From positions 13,359,346 through 13,423,345 of the forward strand of contig NC_085137.1 in assembly GCF_035046485.1 (NCBI RefSeq): 64,000 nucleotides of DNA, given 5' to 3'. Made by a program: the position numbers and the translations under genes. This stretch comes from Aedes albopictus (taxonomy: Eukaryota > Arthropoda > Insecta > Diptera > Culicidae). Shown in pieces: positions 34,140 to 46,345 of this stretch (its first letter is position 1; the number at the start of each line of letters is the position of its first letter). The notes beneath the pieces were generated by a model. That model had not been told where the DNA came from. It made no database searches and saw only the letters and a program-made list of their open reading frames with translations.

Positions 34140-35430
34140 GTTTTAATCAGCAGTTATTTTCTATAATTTCAATGGCTATTCTTTTGAAATTATTTCAGCA
34201 ATTTATTTTTCAGTTATTTTGCAAATTTCTCAGGCAATTGTATCGTGATTAATTTTGCTATTCTCTATGATTTAATTGTATTTATATATACATTGCTTCC
34301 GAAAATTACTGACCTGGAAATTCAGAAATTCTAAACTGGACTTGCAAATAAAATCCTATGAAATTTACGAAATGTTCCTGGCAAATTTCCAAAGCAATTG
34401 CCGGAAAAAAATCCTTCAAAATTTCTTTAAAACTTTCAAAGTAGTTGCCAGAATAATTAATACATATAAGAATCACCAGAGGAAATTTGGAAGAAAATAT
34501 TAGGGCATTTTAAAGAAATTGGCCAAAATCAATCTCAAAATAAATTGCCGAAATATATTCTATAAAAATTTCCACAAATATTCACATAAAAATTCGAAGA
34601 AATTCTCAAAGAATTTTCCGAAATCATCAAAGAAATTTCTAAGAATTCCAAAAGTAATCAGTGTGACAAAATTTGAAAAGAACCGGCAAAGACTTTTTTT
34701 TTCAAATAAATTCGCGAAGGAAATCTCTAAGAAATTTGGAGAATCGATTTCCAAAGGATTTACCGAAGAAGTTCCCAAAGTAATAATCGAAGTTTCCAAA
34801 GGAATTGCTGATGAAATTCCCAAATAAATTTTTCAATGCAAGTAACATCGGAATTGCCAAAGAGACTCCGAAATTATCTGCTGAAGGAAGTCCTTATATA
34901 ATTACTGAAGAAATTGTCTAAAGCATTATCATTAAAATCATAGAAGCGATTTATAAAAGAATTTCCGAAGGAGTTTTCGAAGCAATTGATGAAGGAATAC
35001 TGAATAGCATAGATAATGAAAGTCTAAAAATAAAAAAAAAAAAATGGAATGACTTGCCGAAGACATTTCCAAAAAAAATGTGAGCTTTCAAAAAGCAAAT
35101 ATCAATAGTATTGCTGACATTAACAAAACAATGCTTGAAACACTTCTAAAAATTCGCAAAGGAACTCTCTATAAAACATTTCCAATGGAATAAAAAAACA
35201 AATAAACTCCTAACGGAATTGCAAAAAAAAAATTTCAAAGGGTGTGTGAAAGGTGCTTAGTACCAAATTCCAAAAAATATTACCAAATATTTTTTTTAAA
35301 GAAATTTCCAGGGATCAAAAGATATTACCGAAGAAACTTGCCAAATCCAAAGAAATTACTGAAGAATTATCAAAAGAAGTCACAATTGAAATAAAAACCA
35401 AAAAAATGTTTTGCCAGGAGCACAATTTTT
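34140..35430. repeat. dodecamer array, block 10 (AAATT-rich variant)
   Basis: Modules here are AT-richer (GAAATTTCCGAAG, AAATTGCCGAAGAAATT), with CCGAA/CCAAA in place of CCTGG. Frames such as 34519-34827 (+) read as K-F-S-K repeats and 34560-34823 (-) as N-F-F-E repeats. Neither is a plausible gene. Confidence 0.75.
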
Positions 35431-36130
35431 TGGTATTATACGTATAAACCAGAATCAATTATCCGAATGTACGAAGCTAAATTTCAGCTTTATACACAAT
35501 TCCGTTCACCACATATATTATTAATCCAGTCGATATCGCAATTTGGTGCGACCATCAGAATCCCGAAAAGAAAAATCGAAGTTCGATCGCACCAAATTTT
35601 AGGTCTAAGCTGGTTCGATAATATGGTCGTGAAGCTTCAGAACGGAACTCAGGATAATCTAGTCCAAATTTTGTTGTTTTAAGAATCATACTCACATTTT
35701 CTCTGTAAAAGTATATTCATTTCCACATGGTAGTGTTCAACTGATGAAACAAAAACGCTGTCGCCATAAATGTAGTGGTCACACCAAAAATGCAAATATG
35801 TATTCTGATTTTGCAATTTTAAGTATGTATTTATAACTCTTACAATTCATCTTGAAAACTATTTTTATAAGGGTTGTTATTCTGCAATAAAACTAAGAGG
35901 ATATCACGAGGAACACAAGTTACACGCAAATGTGTGGATATTTAATAGTTTCCGAGATTTACACTTATAATAATTGATCTGAAAATGTATTCTTACGGAC
36001 CTGATTGTTTTCAATCCACAAAACAAAGAAGTTGTTGTCGCGATGATTGTTAAGTTCAAACTGAAAATTCCATGTGTTGTTTCATAAGTAATCAAGTTAT
36101 CAAGTTTTCAAACCTCACATCGCGGAGAAA
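35431..36130. other. unassigned AT-rich interior of the hAT-like element
   Basis: A short inverted pair GGTGCGACC/GATCGCACC near 35550-35595. No gene recognised. Confidence 0.4.
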
Positions 36131-36137
36131 GTGTTAA

Positions 36138-36395
36138 ATGTCATTTGGCCGAAAGAGTCGTTTTGCCGAATGCCGTTTGGACGAATTATTATCAAAAGGC
36201 ACGGGCAAACTTCGGATAACATTCTAGCTGCCAATATAACCATCAGAAATATTCCCTTCTTTTAATCATAGGCTATTCTTTCTTGTTTTACTATTGAGGA
36301 ATTAGTTGGCGTCATACCTTTTTCGGTCAAAAGGCATTCGGCCAAATGACATTCGGCCAAACGGTATTCGGCCAAATGGCGTTCGGCCAAATAAC
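36138..36395. repeat. TTCGGCCAAATG repeats in facing orientation
   Basis: Right side (36328-36395): four to five near-tandem copies of CATTCGGCCAAATG spaced about 20 bp. Left side (36138-36180): the complement, CATTTGGCCGAA and TTTTGCCGAATGCC. This could be the subterminal region of a small inverted-repeat element. Confidence 0.75.
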
Positions 36396-36477
36396 CCGGA
36401 ACAAAAAAAAACTGTTCTTTAAAATAAAGTGCATTTAAATTTTCGGGATAATTTTTCCCACGACGCAGTATATCATT

Positions 36478-37122
36478 ATATGTATGGGGATTTTTTTTTA
36501 TTATCGAACACTTTGGGCCGAAGGGTCTCCGATTTCAATGAAAATGTCACCAGAGCCAGAGGTCGTGGATATATGACCATATATGGAATTCAAAAAAATC
36601 ATAGTGGACTATTTTTCCGGGAAACGTTAGATGAAATTTCACGATTTTTCAAAATTTTGTAAAATACCCCAAACTTCAAAAAATTATATCTCAAAAACTA
36701 TGCATCGTAGAACAAACTTTTTTTAGTGAAATCGACGCCAAATTACCTCAGAAATCCGATAAAAATACACTAAGAAAAAAGTTTCTCAAAAAAATTTTCA
36801 CCATGGAGAAAAAACGTCTAAAAATGCTGATAAAAGTACCGTCTGTATCATAGATTATTTTGAACAAAATTTTTCCTAGCGCAAAAACTAATGTTCTTCC
36901 TTTCGTTCTTTGACGCCAAAATGGAATCTCTTACCGTTATTGAGATATAGCCAAAAAACCAACGGCCAGTCGCTATATTTTCATAGGAAGCCATCTACAA
37001 CAGCGGCCGTTCACCTGTTGCAACATGTTTGCTTTGTAACGATCAAATGACATACGCTAATTGTAACGTAACTTTGACACTAACGTGCATCGGAGTGCAC
37101 TGACAGCACATATATAGCACAA
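36478..37122 (+). repeat. left arm of 650-bp inverted repeat
   Basis: Runs from TGTATGGGGATTTTTTTT to CGGAGTGCACTGACA and matches 38768-39418 in reverse complement at high identity, for instance GGGCCGAAGGGTCTCCGATT and AACGGCCAGTCGCTATATTT. The apparent peptide similarity between frames at 36429-36662 and 39580-39185 is only this repeat. Confidence 0.85.
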
Positions 37123-38205
37123 ATGCATTGACTAGTCATGTTTTTCAATGATCGGGTTTCTAACTAAAATATGTTTCAAATAACGTGTTAACAACGAGCT
37201 AATGCCACCGGTGAGCGTAAAATTACTTATGGCACTCATACCCTATATGTTTTCCATTTCAATTTCAAACAATGAAAACAGAGAAAACTATTAACGGAGA
37301 ATGGTTACTACTCAGCAAAATATTTGAAATCAAACCTAACGAAAAAAAATACGAATTTCTATCTTATTTAACTTAATTTTACATCAAACAATTTCTTGTA
37401 TGGAATGTTGAACGCAAGCTTCATACTGAGAGCAAGCTGTAAATTTATTAACTGATGAAAAAATGTGTGCGATACGACGAGGTCCTTTTGTTACAGGTTA
37501 AATGATATAACATTTTTAACTGTGTAAGTAACAAAAATGCATAGTTGTGTAGTATTTTTTAATTATAATTCTTTTGCTTCGTTCAGAAATAACGAAAGCA
37601 TTCTAGAAATTTCCAAAAGATATAGTTAAGGATCCAATATTGACCCATGAAGCTTCGTAAATGCACAGGATGTGAATGAAAATGAGGACGTTTGAGGATT
37701 TCTTGAAATTAAACATTTACTTGACATCTTAGAGCATTAAACAATTTTAGTCAATATTTTAATCATTCGAACCGTGCACCGATTTATTGGTTGATTCGAA
37801 TATATTATGGGTAGTAGTATGGGTTTGTCATGATAGTTCTCAAAACTGATGAAGTCTTTTAGACAACAAACCATTAGTTAGTAAAAAGTGATGAATTAAT
37901 CTTACATTTCAGTGTTTTTTTTTAGTAATTAATTAATGTCAAAACCTACTTTAACGGTAATGATCGATCCTCCAGCGTCCCGCGCTGCCTCAACTGTTGT
38001 CAACTCAGTAGCTCTATACCGAGCTCAGTAATAATCTTTGCTAAGCATTGCTGAACATTATTATAGTCACTGTTGGAATTGTTTCGCTTCTTAGAACAGG
38101 AAAAGCTTGGTTTGGTCAGCGCGTTAAGAAGTTGTAGGCATGGTAAACTCTTAGTTTCAATTTGTTGCCCGTACTATTTAGTACATGTTTTTTTATCTGT
38201 GTTAA
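37123..38205. other. spacer between inverted arms
   Basis: AT-rich, no coding frame of note and no element ends recognised. The pair of arms plus this spacer would form a 2.9-kb foldback. Confidence 0.4.
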
Positions 38206-38372
38206 CGAGATTTTTAGCCTTAGGCTAGTTCATCTCGGGACCCACATTTTACTTCCCTTCCGAAGGAAGAACTCATAATTTGTGAATATGTCGGGAGTGG
38301 GATTCGATCCCAGGTTCTCGGCGTGACATTTACGAGCTTTAACCATCGCACCAGATCCGCTCCAGAGAGTAC
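38206..38372 (-). repeat. tRNA-headed SINE with CGAGAT hairpin tail
   Basis: On the minus strand: head GGAGCGGATCTGGTGCGATG with B box GGGATCGAATCCC, a body, then the tail GATGAACTAGCC-TAA-GGCTAAAAATC flanked by CGA/TCG. The tail folds into a stem (TAGCC/GGCTA plus CGAGAT/ATCTCG). Copies of the same head are at 56737-56803 (+) and 57185-57264 (-). The same tail hairpin is at 50921-50952. Confidence 0.75.
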
Positions 38373-38767
38373 AAGTTTGTTCCTCTCATTTATGGTATAT
38401 ATCTTTTAAAGTTCTGTTAAGTTCTAAATAAGTGTTTCTTCTAAAGCACATTATGCACAGACCATGCTATTTATCAAATATTGAGTGGAAAAGGATCTCT
38501 TTATGGTGTATAGAAGAATCCACATACCAATGAACATTTAAGCAACAAAAACTCTATAAAAACAAAACAAAGCTTCACATGTGTAAAGAGACCTTATAGT
38601 TACCTGATATCCACTCATCTTTAACGGTTTGCATTTGCTTTGATTGAAAAAAAATACGTTGAAATATGCGTTTGCTCGTTGTTATTTTTTATAACTTGTT
38701 ATTTGCAACGCTTTCTAGTTACAAATCCATTAATTTAAAAATGTGATAAGTTGTTGCATTTAAAGGG

Positions 38768-39418
38768 CACTCAAGTGCCATATATGTGTTGTCAGTGCAC
38801 TCCGATTCACGTTAGTGTCATAGTTACGTTACAATTAGCGTATGTCATTTGATCGTTACAAAGCAAACATGTTGCAACAGGTGAACGGCCGCTGTTGTAG
38901 ATGGCTTCCTATGAAAATATAGCGACTGGCCGTTGGTTTTTTGGCTATATCTCTAAAACGGTAAGAGATTCCATTTTGGCGTCAAAGAACGAAAGGAAGA
39001 ACATTAGTTTTTGCGCTAGGAAAAATTTTGTTCAACATAATCTATGATACAGACGGTACTTTTATCAGCATTTTTAGACGTTTTTTCTCTATGGTGAAAA
39101 ATTTTTTGAGAAACTTTTTTCTTAGTGTATTTTTATCGGATTGCTGAGGTAATTTGGCGTCGATTTCACTAAGAAAAGTTTGTTCTACGATGTATACTTT
39201 TTGAGATATGATTTTTTGAAGTTTGGGGTATTTAAGAAAATTTTGGAAAATTGTGAAATTTCATCTAGCGTTTTTCGGGAAAATAGTCCACTATGATTTT
39301 TTTGAATTCCAAATATGATCATATATCCACGACCTCTAGCTCTGGTGAAATTTTTATTGAAATCGGAGACCCTTCGGCCCAAACCTGTTCGGTAATAAAA
39401 AAAAATCCCCGTATGTAC
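38768..39418 (-). repeat. right arm of 650-bp inverted repeat
   Basis: Reverse complement of 36478-37122. It ends about 120 bp before the right terminus of the hAT-like element. Confidence 0.85.
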
Positions 39419-39537
39419 TAAGAAGTTCAGGGTGGATCGGTATTTCCCTTTCCAAAAAATAAACAAAACAACCTGGAAGCCACTGAAACTGGCACCCCCT
39501 AGGCACCCCCTAGGAAAAAATCCTAGATACGCCAATG

Positions 39538-39840
39538 CCGCGCAGATATGTGTGCCGGATTTTGGCGATAAATTTCGCAACTGCGATGGTCAGACAGATT
39601 TCATCTTTCATTCCGAGCCCGAAAGCCGATGGCGTTATCTAGGGATTGCATCGGGCAGTGAAATATTGAGTGAAAGTGCGCGGTGCGATTTGCTTGCCAA
39701 AATAATGTGATCATTTGGTGAGGGGACATTTAATTTCCTTTGAGATGGAGGCCATGATCGGTGGAATAAGCAGATTGGTAAAGATATATATCATTCGAGT
39801 GGTGTTTGAAGATTTCAGTAAATTAGTAATGATTTGCATA
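39538..39840. other. pre-insertion locus, right side
   Basis: Begins with the second CCGCGCAG target copy and continues the single-copy-looking sequence broken at 31567. No gene recognised. Confidence 0.4.
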
Positions 39841-40085
39841 GCTATACGGCAGAGCTTTTTCTGTAATTTCTCCAGAAATTTTCTTAAGAAATTTCTGCCA
39901 GAACTTCTCATAGGATTTCTTTTAAAAATTCTCTAGTAATTTCTCTTGGGATTCCTCCCGGAGTTTCTTCTGTATTCCTACAGTTCCTTCACAGATTCTT
40001 CGAGAAGCTCATCCTAGGATTTCTCTTTGAGTGCCATTGCACGTTCTTTCAGGAGTTTCAGCAGTAGATTCTCTTGGAGAGTTCT
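39841..40085 (-). repeat. dodecamer array, block 11 (short)
   Basis: Modules such as TTTCTCCAGAAATTTTC and GGATTCCTCCCGGAG on minus polarity. Confidence 0.6.
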
Positions 40086-42019
40086 CATAGGCTATGAGAA
40101 TCGGATATCAATTTGATATTTTCCACCTGGGCGTTCTTCTAATTTGCCAAAAGTAGAATAAGAATTAACTATCTCTTCAGCTCTCAAATCTAATCTCCAG
40201 AGACCTACTCAAGTTGCTGTGATGTGTTCAAGCACACACGATACGTGCGTTCGTTTATCTGTCCCCCGTCCGACACTCCAGCTCAGTCCTCAAAGCTCGC
40301 TGCGGGAGAGGTCAACCTCCGTGTGGCCCAAATCAGTATGACACATCCGGACAACCGGCAAATCGTTTGAGATGCTCCTGCAAATCCAACTATCGTGGAA
40401 CTGCACTGACGGAGAAAAGCATATAAAAAGCACACTACGCGACGCGACGCAACCACGATGCCGTTGAACTTTGTGTATGTGGTGTATCCAATACGGCATC
40501 CAAGGTGTACCCCCACCGAAGAAGAAAAGCTTAAAATACGTGACCGGACAAAAAAAAATGTAATTTTCTTCGAACCATGATTATGATATCATTCTGTTTC
40601 TTTCTGTTGTATTTTTAATTTCTGGCCTCATTATTATTATGACGATGATGATAAAAAAAAAAGTTTGACGGTGTGGTGTGGCTTCAGCTGGAGGAGCAAC
40701 ACCGTCGTCAGTCCACCCGTCTGCCTGCCTGCCTGCATGATGGGAAATGGGGGGCGGGGAACAAAATAAATTTCCAAACGAAATGAAGAGCCACATCATC
40801 CATCTCTACAGCCGGGCCGGGCCGAGTCCCAGCAGTCAGTCAGTGGCTGGTGGCTGAGACATTGGCCTCGGTCCGAGAGAGATCCGTTGAATGAAAATTG
40901 ACCGCAAATGAGATAATATCGTAATCATAATGCACTTTGGTTGGGTCTCAGCTGCCGAGGTGGAAGCTCCCGTCCGACGACGACGTAGTCGTCGTCATCG
41001 TCCGGAGTTCATCTCATCTCCACGAGTCCGCCGCGTCTGCGTTCAATCGGTTTTTGTTTGCGGTTTGATGTGGTGATGTGATGGCGACCGGGGGGAACTG
41101 AATGTCCATCATTTTCCCATCCTGGCCAGGCCACGAATGAGCGATTAGGTGGACTTTGGGGCCGGAGTGGTATGGTGGTGTGTTTGCACGGATTCGATTG
41201 GATTGCGCCTGCCTCAGATGTGCATCGCCGAACGTTCGTCGCCCGTTGATGAACTTGGCGACGTACCTATCGTTCGGTGGATACCTACCTACATGATTAG
41301 AGTGCAGCAAGTGATGCTGGATATGAGTTTGAGCTCAATGATCCCTCGGGGAAACCGGGAATGCTCGAGTTCGGGCACACTTGTTTTGGGCTGGATAAAG
41401 AACAACGCCAGGTGAATCGCAGCAGACCGGTACGGGTCGCTTTAATCCTATTTCATCGCTTTCGCTTGGATGGTTCCCTGTGCCGGTGCGATGGTTGTCG
41501 TCGCCTACTTTCGTATACCAGTCTGTGTATGAAATCTCATCATCACAAAAGAGTAGGTAAGAGCAAATGGGCTGCTGCTGACCAGCCGACTGAATCGACA
41601 GGCGGCGCGACGATCAGCATTGCCAGTTGATATTCTAAACAAGACACTGAAGACGACCTTACAGTTGAGGTCGAAATAAGTATCTGTCGAAGGATGCACA
41701 TTTTTAGTGGAATTAAAAGGAACAGTACTTAACACGATTTTCTTTTAACTTACAGGTATTCCACTAACAAGCCCAGGTTCTGAACCTCCCAATCCAAACT
41801 AATTCTTCAATAGAAAAGATCAGCAGTTTCAAATCACTTCAACAATATGTTCTTGGAATTCCATAAGGCAATCCATGATGACTTTTCGCGATGAGGGTGA
41901 CAGTCCCCATATTTCAGGGGATCCCACAAAATCTCACTTTACGAAATGAGTAGTACAAGAAATATTTCTAGATCTCTACGGGCAAGAACTATGTGACATC
42001 AAATGTGACATGTTTATTA
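40086..42019. other. GC-richer single-copy-looking DNA
   Basis: About 1.6 kb of balanced sequence (40200-41640) without the dispersed repeats seen elsewhere. It includes GCCTGCCTGCCTGC near 40722, CAGTCAGTCAGTGG near 40840 and CGACGACGACG near 40975. A 3'-splice-like TTTTAACTTACAG ends at 41757. No open frame matches a known domain. Host intron or upstream region is plausible. Confidence 0.35.
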
Positions 42020-42066
42020 TTGTTCAACCACTTAATCTAATTTACAGCTCTTCTGTCTACTAGGGA
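42020..42066 (-). repeat. 3' fragment of the 24.7-kb SINE family
   Basis: Its reverse complement contains CCCTAGTAGACAGAAGAGCT and CTGTAAATTAGATTAAGTG, matching the end of the SINE at 25065-25110. It is a 5'-truncated copy. Confidence 0.65.
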
Positions 42067-42193
42067 TCTGTAATTTGGGTTGAGTTTTGGGAGATTTTCA
42101 AGGGGCTGTTTGCGCTAGTTTGGCAGCTAACTTCTTTTCTCGATCAGCCTAGATAGCTGTGTAGTGTCGGCAGCGATTGTCTCAATTGGCTAA

Positions 42194-42352
42194 GGGAACG
42201 TTCAAAAATTATGTCCATGATTTGGGGGAAGGCGGGGGGTCTAGAAAAGTGTGACAGTAGTACGTGTATAAGGTATAGGAAAATAGCATGATAGAGGGGG
42301 GGGGTGGTCTAGAAATCCTGAAAAATGATGGACGTAATAAATGAACCTTCCC
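42194..42352. mobile_element. 159-bp TAA-flanked MITE (PIF/Harbinger-like)
   Basis: Ends GGGAACGTTCAAAAATTATG and, in complement, GGGAAGGTTCATTTATTACG, flanked by TAA on both sides (42191-42193, 42353-42355). A 3-bp TWA duplication is typical of PIF/Harbinger. The interior is G-rich. Relatives are at 49731-49897 and 57010-57164. Confidence 0.75.
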
Positions 42353-44742
42353 TAAGAATAACACTACGGACCGCCTGTTCCGGTGGTAAGAATCCACTAT
42401 CAGGTGACCCCTAATTCATGGTGTGATGCTTCTTTGTGCTTACCGTGCCTACCGAATAAAAAATACAGTAGAAAAACCGAATGTTGTATTGTAACAGTAC
42501 TATTTAGAACCATATTTTTACAATAGACACCACTGTAAAAATAAAAAAATACAAAAACAATAAGATGTAATGTAAACACCATACCGTGAATTGTAAATAA
42601 GATTTTTACAATATATTATACAGGTTGTTAAGTATCGTAACAATATAAAAAATATTGTTCTCCATATATATTTTTTTTTGCAAAACCATACATTTTATTG
42701 TTAATGAATTGTTCAAATTACTGATACGTGGGTTTAAGTATACCGTACATTATATGGTACATGAATGGTTTCAAACAATAAAATGTACCGTAAATATATT
42801 GTTTTTAATTGTAATTTCACTACTGGTTATACATTTAATCAAATGGTTTTGGAATGGTTCTATTTTATTATGTTGTATTGTTTTACATTACATAAAGCAT
42901 ATATTGTTATATTATCTTGTCATTTTCCTCCTATTAATGGCATCTTAAGCTTACTAGATTTATTAGAATGCGCTTTGGGAATTCTCCAGAGCGTTTTGGA
43001 TAACCCATCATATACTGGATCGCCCACGTCTAAGTATGAGTAGTCTCTAATTGCATTAACAGTTGAAGCTTAGGCTCCCATGCCCCACCAGCCAGATAAC
43101 CGGGTTTTGCAAACTAAGCATTATTTGTGGCAACACTTTGAGCGGCATGATGGAGCTATGCCGAGTGCGCTAAGTGTTATTAGACCACTGATGTAGTTGC
43201 ATGAAGTGGGTGACGAGGTACATAAGTATCATTACAGCGTGCTTAACCGTTATTGCAATATTGAGGCATTAGTTTGACTAAAGTTTGATATACATAACAA
43301 CTCATGAGAAAACTGTCAAGTTCGATTCAAATATAAGTTAGGTTAAAAAGCGAACCCGCAGACAAACCTATATTATAAGTCATTTCAGTGTTCAGTCCAG
43401 TCCATATGTTACAATTGGCTCTACGTCAAAGATAAAGTTTGTCAATCGCATTTGATTCGATTGTGGTCGAAGGCAAGTTCACATGAGAGAAAAGGAGAAA
43501 ACTCCCCTAAATGCAAATACAGAAAGAGTAGTGTTGAACTCATCCACTGATTTACGGTATCTGACCTGCATCTTTCCGGGTTGGCCTACATTCGTATTTC
43601 TCTCATCGCACTCTACACACCTAGCCCGCCATATCTCTTGGACCCCTGCTTGGACCTGCAGTTCTTAGGACATCTGGTTTACCACTGATTTAAGCATGTT
43701 ATTGACTTTAAATTGATGTTTTAACTTATTCACTTTTTTCTCATTCCTTTCCTTTGCATCAAAAAAGTCACAAACATCAACAAAACAAACCACGGAAAAA
43801 ATCTTAAACTGAATAAATTATTAAAAATTCACGGAAAAATAATGTTTTGGAAAAGTGAATGGTTCAAACGTAAGAAAAACAGTATGATATTTTGTTACAT
43901 AAAAATCCAATGTAAATGTATTGTATAGCGAACCATTTCATTACAATACACTTTATTGTAGCTGGTGCACTGTATGGTGCAGGAATGGTTTTCACCGAAC
44001 ACCCTATGGTTAGTTTTTATCCGGGTAGGAATGAATGGCTAGGGGTATCTAATAAAAACCTAACCACAAACGGAGCGTGTGGAGAATTAGGGCGTCCTCC
44101 ACTGTATTACGCCGTTACTGCGCTTACCGGAGCAATGGTGCAGTGGACCTTGCCTTTCTCCGAGACAATCAGTCGTCCTTCTTAAGTCCCAAATTTGAGG
44201 CTAAATAAATGCGGGATTATTCAAATTCTGTAAATTAGCTTACATTACTACCTATATGAGCTCGCTTAATGCGTTTTCGTCATTGGCCTTTTTCAATACA
44301 TCGACATTCCAAACTAAAAATATAACAGATGATACTTTTTTGTGCGATAGTATTGTCGCGCTTATCTTAGATTCTCAGCAAGCTGCGTTCGAAACGCGCA
44401 GCCTCAGATCGCGCCAGACCGCGCACGTATGATTTGTATACGTTGTGCACCTTGGCTAAAACTGTTTTGCAGCCGCCGGGTGGAGCTGTCAGCCGCCGTG
44501 TACAAATCAAATGGGCGCAATCTTATGGCGGCTGACTCAGATCAGCAGGATCTAAGTGATTAAGCTAGGATGCACAATAAAATCGAATTTTCTCCGGAAC
44601 ACGAGGTAAACATAGAAAGTTGTCCTTTCAAACCATTCTTGATTTCTATTCACTAACTTTTCACAAAACTATCCCGTTTTCTAACAATTAACGTTTTTCG
44701 CGATTTTTCCATACGATTTGACAGTTCTTGAGGTGAGAATTT
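42353..44742. other. AT-rich DNA with no gene called
   Basis: From 42440 to 42930 the sequence is very AT-rich with many short TGTATTGTAACA-like repeats, some facing, and frames there are long only for that reason. 43060-44290 is of mixed composition. 44350-44570 is GC-richer, with two GCAGCCGCC/TCAGCCGCC phrases, and could be the start of the BEL relic. No terminal repeat was found. Confidence 0.35.
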
Positions 44743-44760
44743 AAAAAAAAAAAAAAAAAA
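44743..44760. repeat. poly(A) run of 18
   Basis: Uninterrupted A run directly before sequence that reads into the BEL protease region. It may be the A tail of a small retroposed sequence ending here. Confidence 0.6.
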
Positions 44761-44804
44761 GTTGACAACCGAGAGTAGCACAGACGATGCATTGAATACA
44801 AGCG

Positions 44805-45773
44805 ATGGTGTCGCCGCCGGGCTGTCAGCGTTGGAAACTAGATGCTATAAAAGTTCTTGCATGCAATTTTTACTGCTGGCGCCAACTGAGAGCAATCAAT
44901 AAAAATGTGAACAGTAGTCATCCCATTCCTGTTGATGTCTTCCTAGCCGACCCCGAGTTCAATACGCCTGGCCAAATCGACATATTGCTTGGTGTAACCC
45001 CGTTCCTGAGCCTCCTTAAATCGGGACGGGTGCTGCTGTGACCGGATCTGCCTGTCCTGCAGGAGACGCACCTTGGATGGGTGGTGGCTGGAGACGTTGA
45101 AGATCAACAAAACGAGCAACAGTGTTTCGTCACTACTACCGCCACGCTTTCCGAGACCATGACATGGTTCTGGGAAGTTGAAGAAGTTTCTGATGATGAC
45201 CAGCCCACCGACCAGCACGGTTGCGAGAGGATTTTTCAAGCCACCCACTCACCGAGTCCAACGACGGAACAGCCCGTTCCGAGTCCTGACGTGTTTGACA
45301 GGCAACGCTCATCATTGCCGAAAGAAAAAGAGGTGAGTGCGACTATTGCTAATCCAATCCAGATCGAGAAGCCGCACCGCGGCGAGGATTCCAAGAAAAA
45401 GATTCTTTCGTGTGGACCAGCCGAGGTCCCAACCGAGAGTGATTTCACCAAGGTCATTATTCTTGAGTCCGCAGCCCCACCGGCCGAAGAAGCAGCCAAG
45501 CGTGAAGAACAGTTGACAACCGTTGCCTTCGAGAGTCCAACGTGTATGAGTGAGAATCCTTCGACGATCCAGGTGGATTTCCTTGTCGGTAACGAGTTTG
45601 TCGACAGCAAGACCGAAGACCACAAGACACCATCGTCAAGCAACGTGTCTTCTGAAATCAACCCGGTGGCAAACCCGTTCCGAATTCCATTCGACCCGAC
45701 TGGGGTTCATCCGAAGCTGACGATTCCGATTCCTAACGGATTTCATCCGGTGCTAAAGCCGTTCCAACCCGGG
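44805..45773 (+). pseudogene. BEL/Pao pol relic: protease end and polymerase start
   Basis: The reading VDVFLADPEFNTPGQIDILLG then LPVLQETHLGWVVAGDVEDQ is the C-terminal half of the BEL/Pao aspartic protease (DUF1758 type, with the ILLG motif). It is followed by TWFWEVEEVS near 45165, the conserved start of the reverse transcriptase segment. The protease N-terminal half with its active-site Asp is missing. An in-frame TGA lies at 45039-45041. After about residue 40 of the later frame (45081-45776), BEL similarity stops and a Pro/Ser/Thr/Glu-rich sequence of about 190 residues follows, where polymerase would be expected. The reading ends where the next element inserts. Confidence 0.75.
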
Positions 45774-46345
45774 TAGAAGAAAATAACTAGCGAAGTTCAA
45801 ATTTTGCCATTAAAAATGAATGGCTGAATGGCAAAATTTGTTATTGGTTTGTTGGGAATAAGAGCTAAAAAAACAAAAATAATAACTGACTTTGTACCGG
45901 AAATTTACTCATTAAACTAATTGTGTCCTTATAAGAACAAACCAAGGACAAAATATTCCAAAATGGAGATTAACTGAATAAGTTATTATCGAGTTATTGA
46001 GAACAAAGTAAGAACAAAATAAGTTATTTCAAATAAGATCATCATAATTGTAAATTTTGTTCTTATGACTGGAAAAAAAACTGTGTTCAAGCCTAACTTT
46101 ACCAAACACCGTAGCTAACAAAATCCACGAAAGGAGAAAATTGGAGGGGAAGTTCGCTGTTCCCATAGCAACTCATACGTTGAGCATTTTAGAAACGTGA
46201 AATATACGGGTATTTTTCACAAATCATCCCCAAAGGTAAATGATACAAGTACAGTGGGGACCCGATTTTGTCAGCCCCCGATTTTGTCTACCCCCGATTT
46301 TGTCTACCCCCGATTTTGTCAGCTTTTTGACCCGATTTTGTCAGC

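Larger units (their letters stand above)
31568..39537. mobile_element. 7970-bp hAT-like element with exact 8-bp duplication
   Basis: Left end CATTGGCGTAGCTAGG, right end in complement CATTGGCGTATCTAGG, 15 of 16 identical. CCGCGCAG flanks it exactly (31560-31567 and 39538-39545). An 8-bp duplication and this end sequence point to the hAT superfamily. Both ends carry TGGCACCCCCTAG phrases (31601, 31620; 39490, 39502). No transposase is readable. The interior holds dodecamer arrays, SINEs and a large inverted repeat, so later insertions or amplification have enlarged it. Confidence 0.85.

Noticed and set aside
36429..39580. Two homologous proteins (RRVSDFN...RARGRGYM)
   Set aside because: Their similarity is just the 650-bp inverted repeat read in corresponding frames. 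It extends into non-coding parts with the same identity.
41745..41760. Second recursive splice site (CTTACAGGTATTC)
   Set aside because: The acceptor side is acceptable but GTATTC is a poor donor, so only an ordinary chance acceptor is supported.
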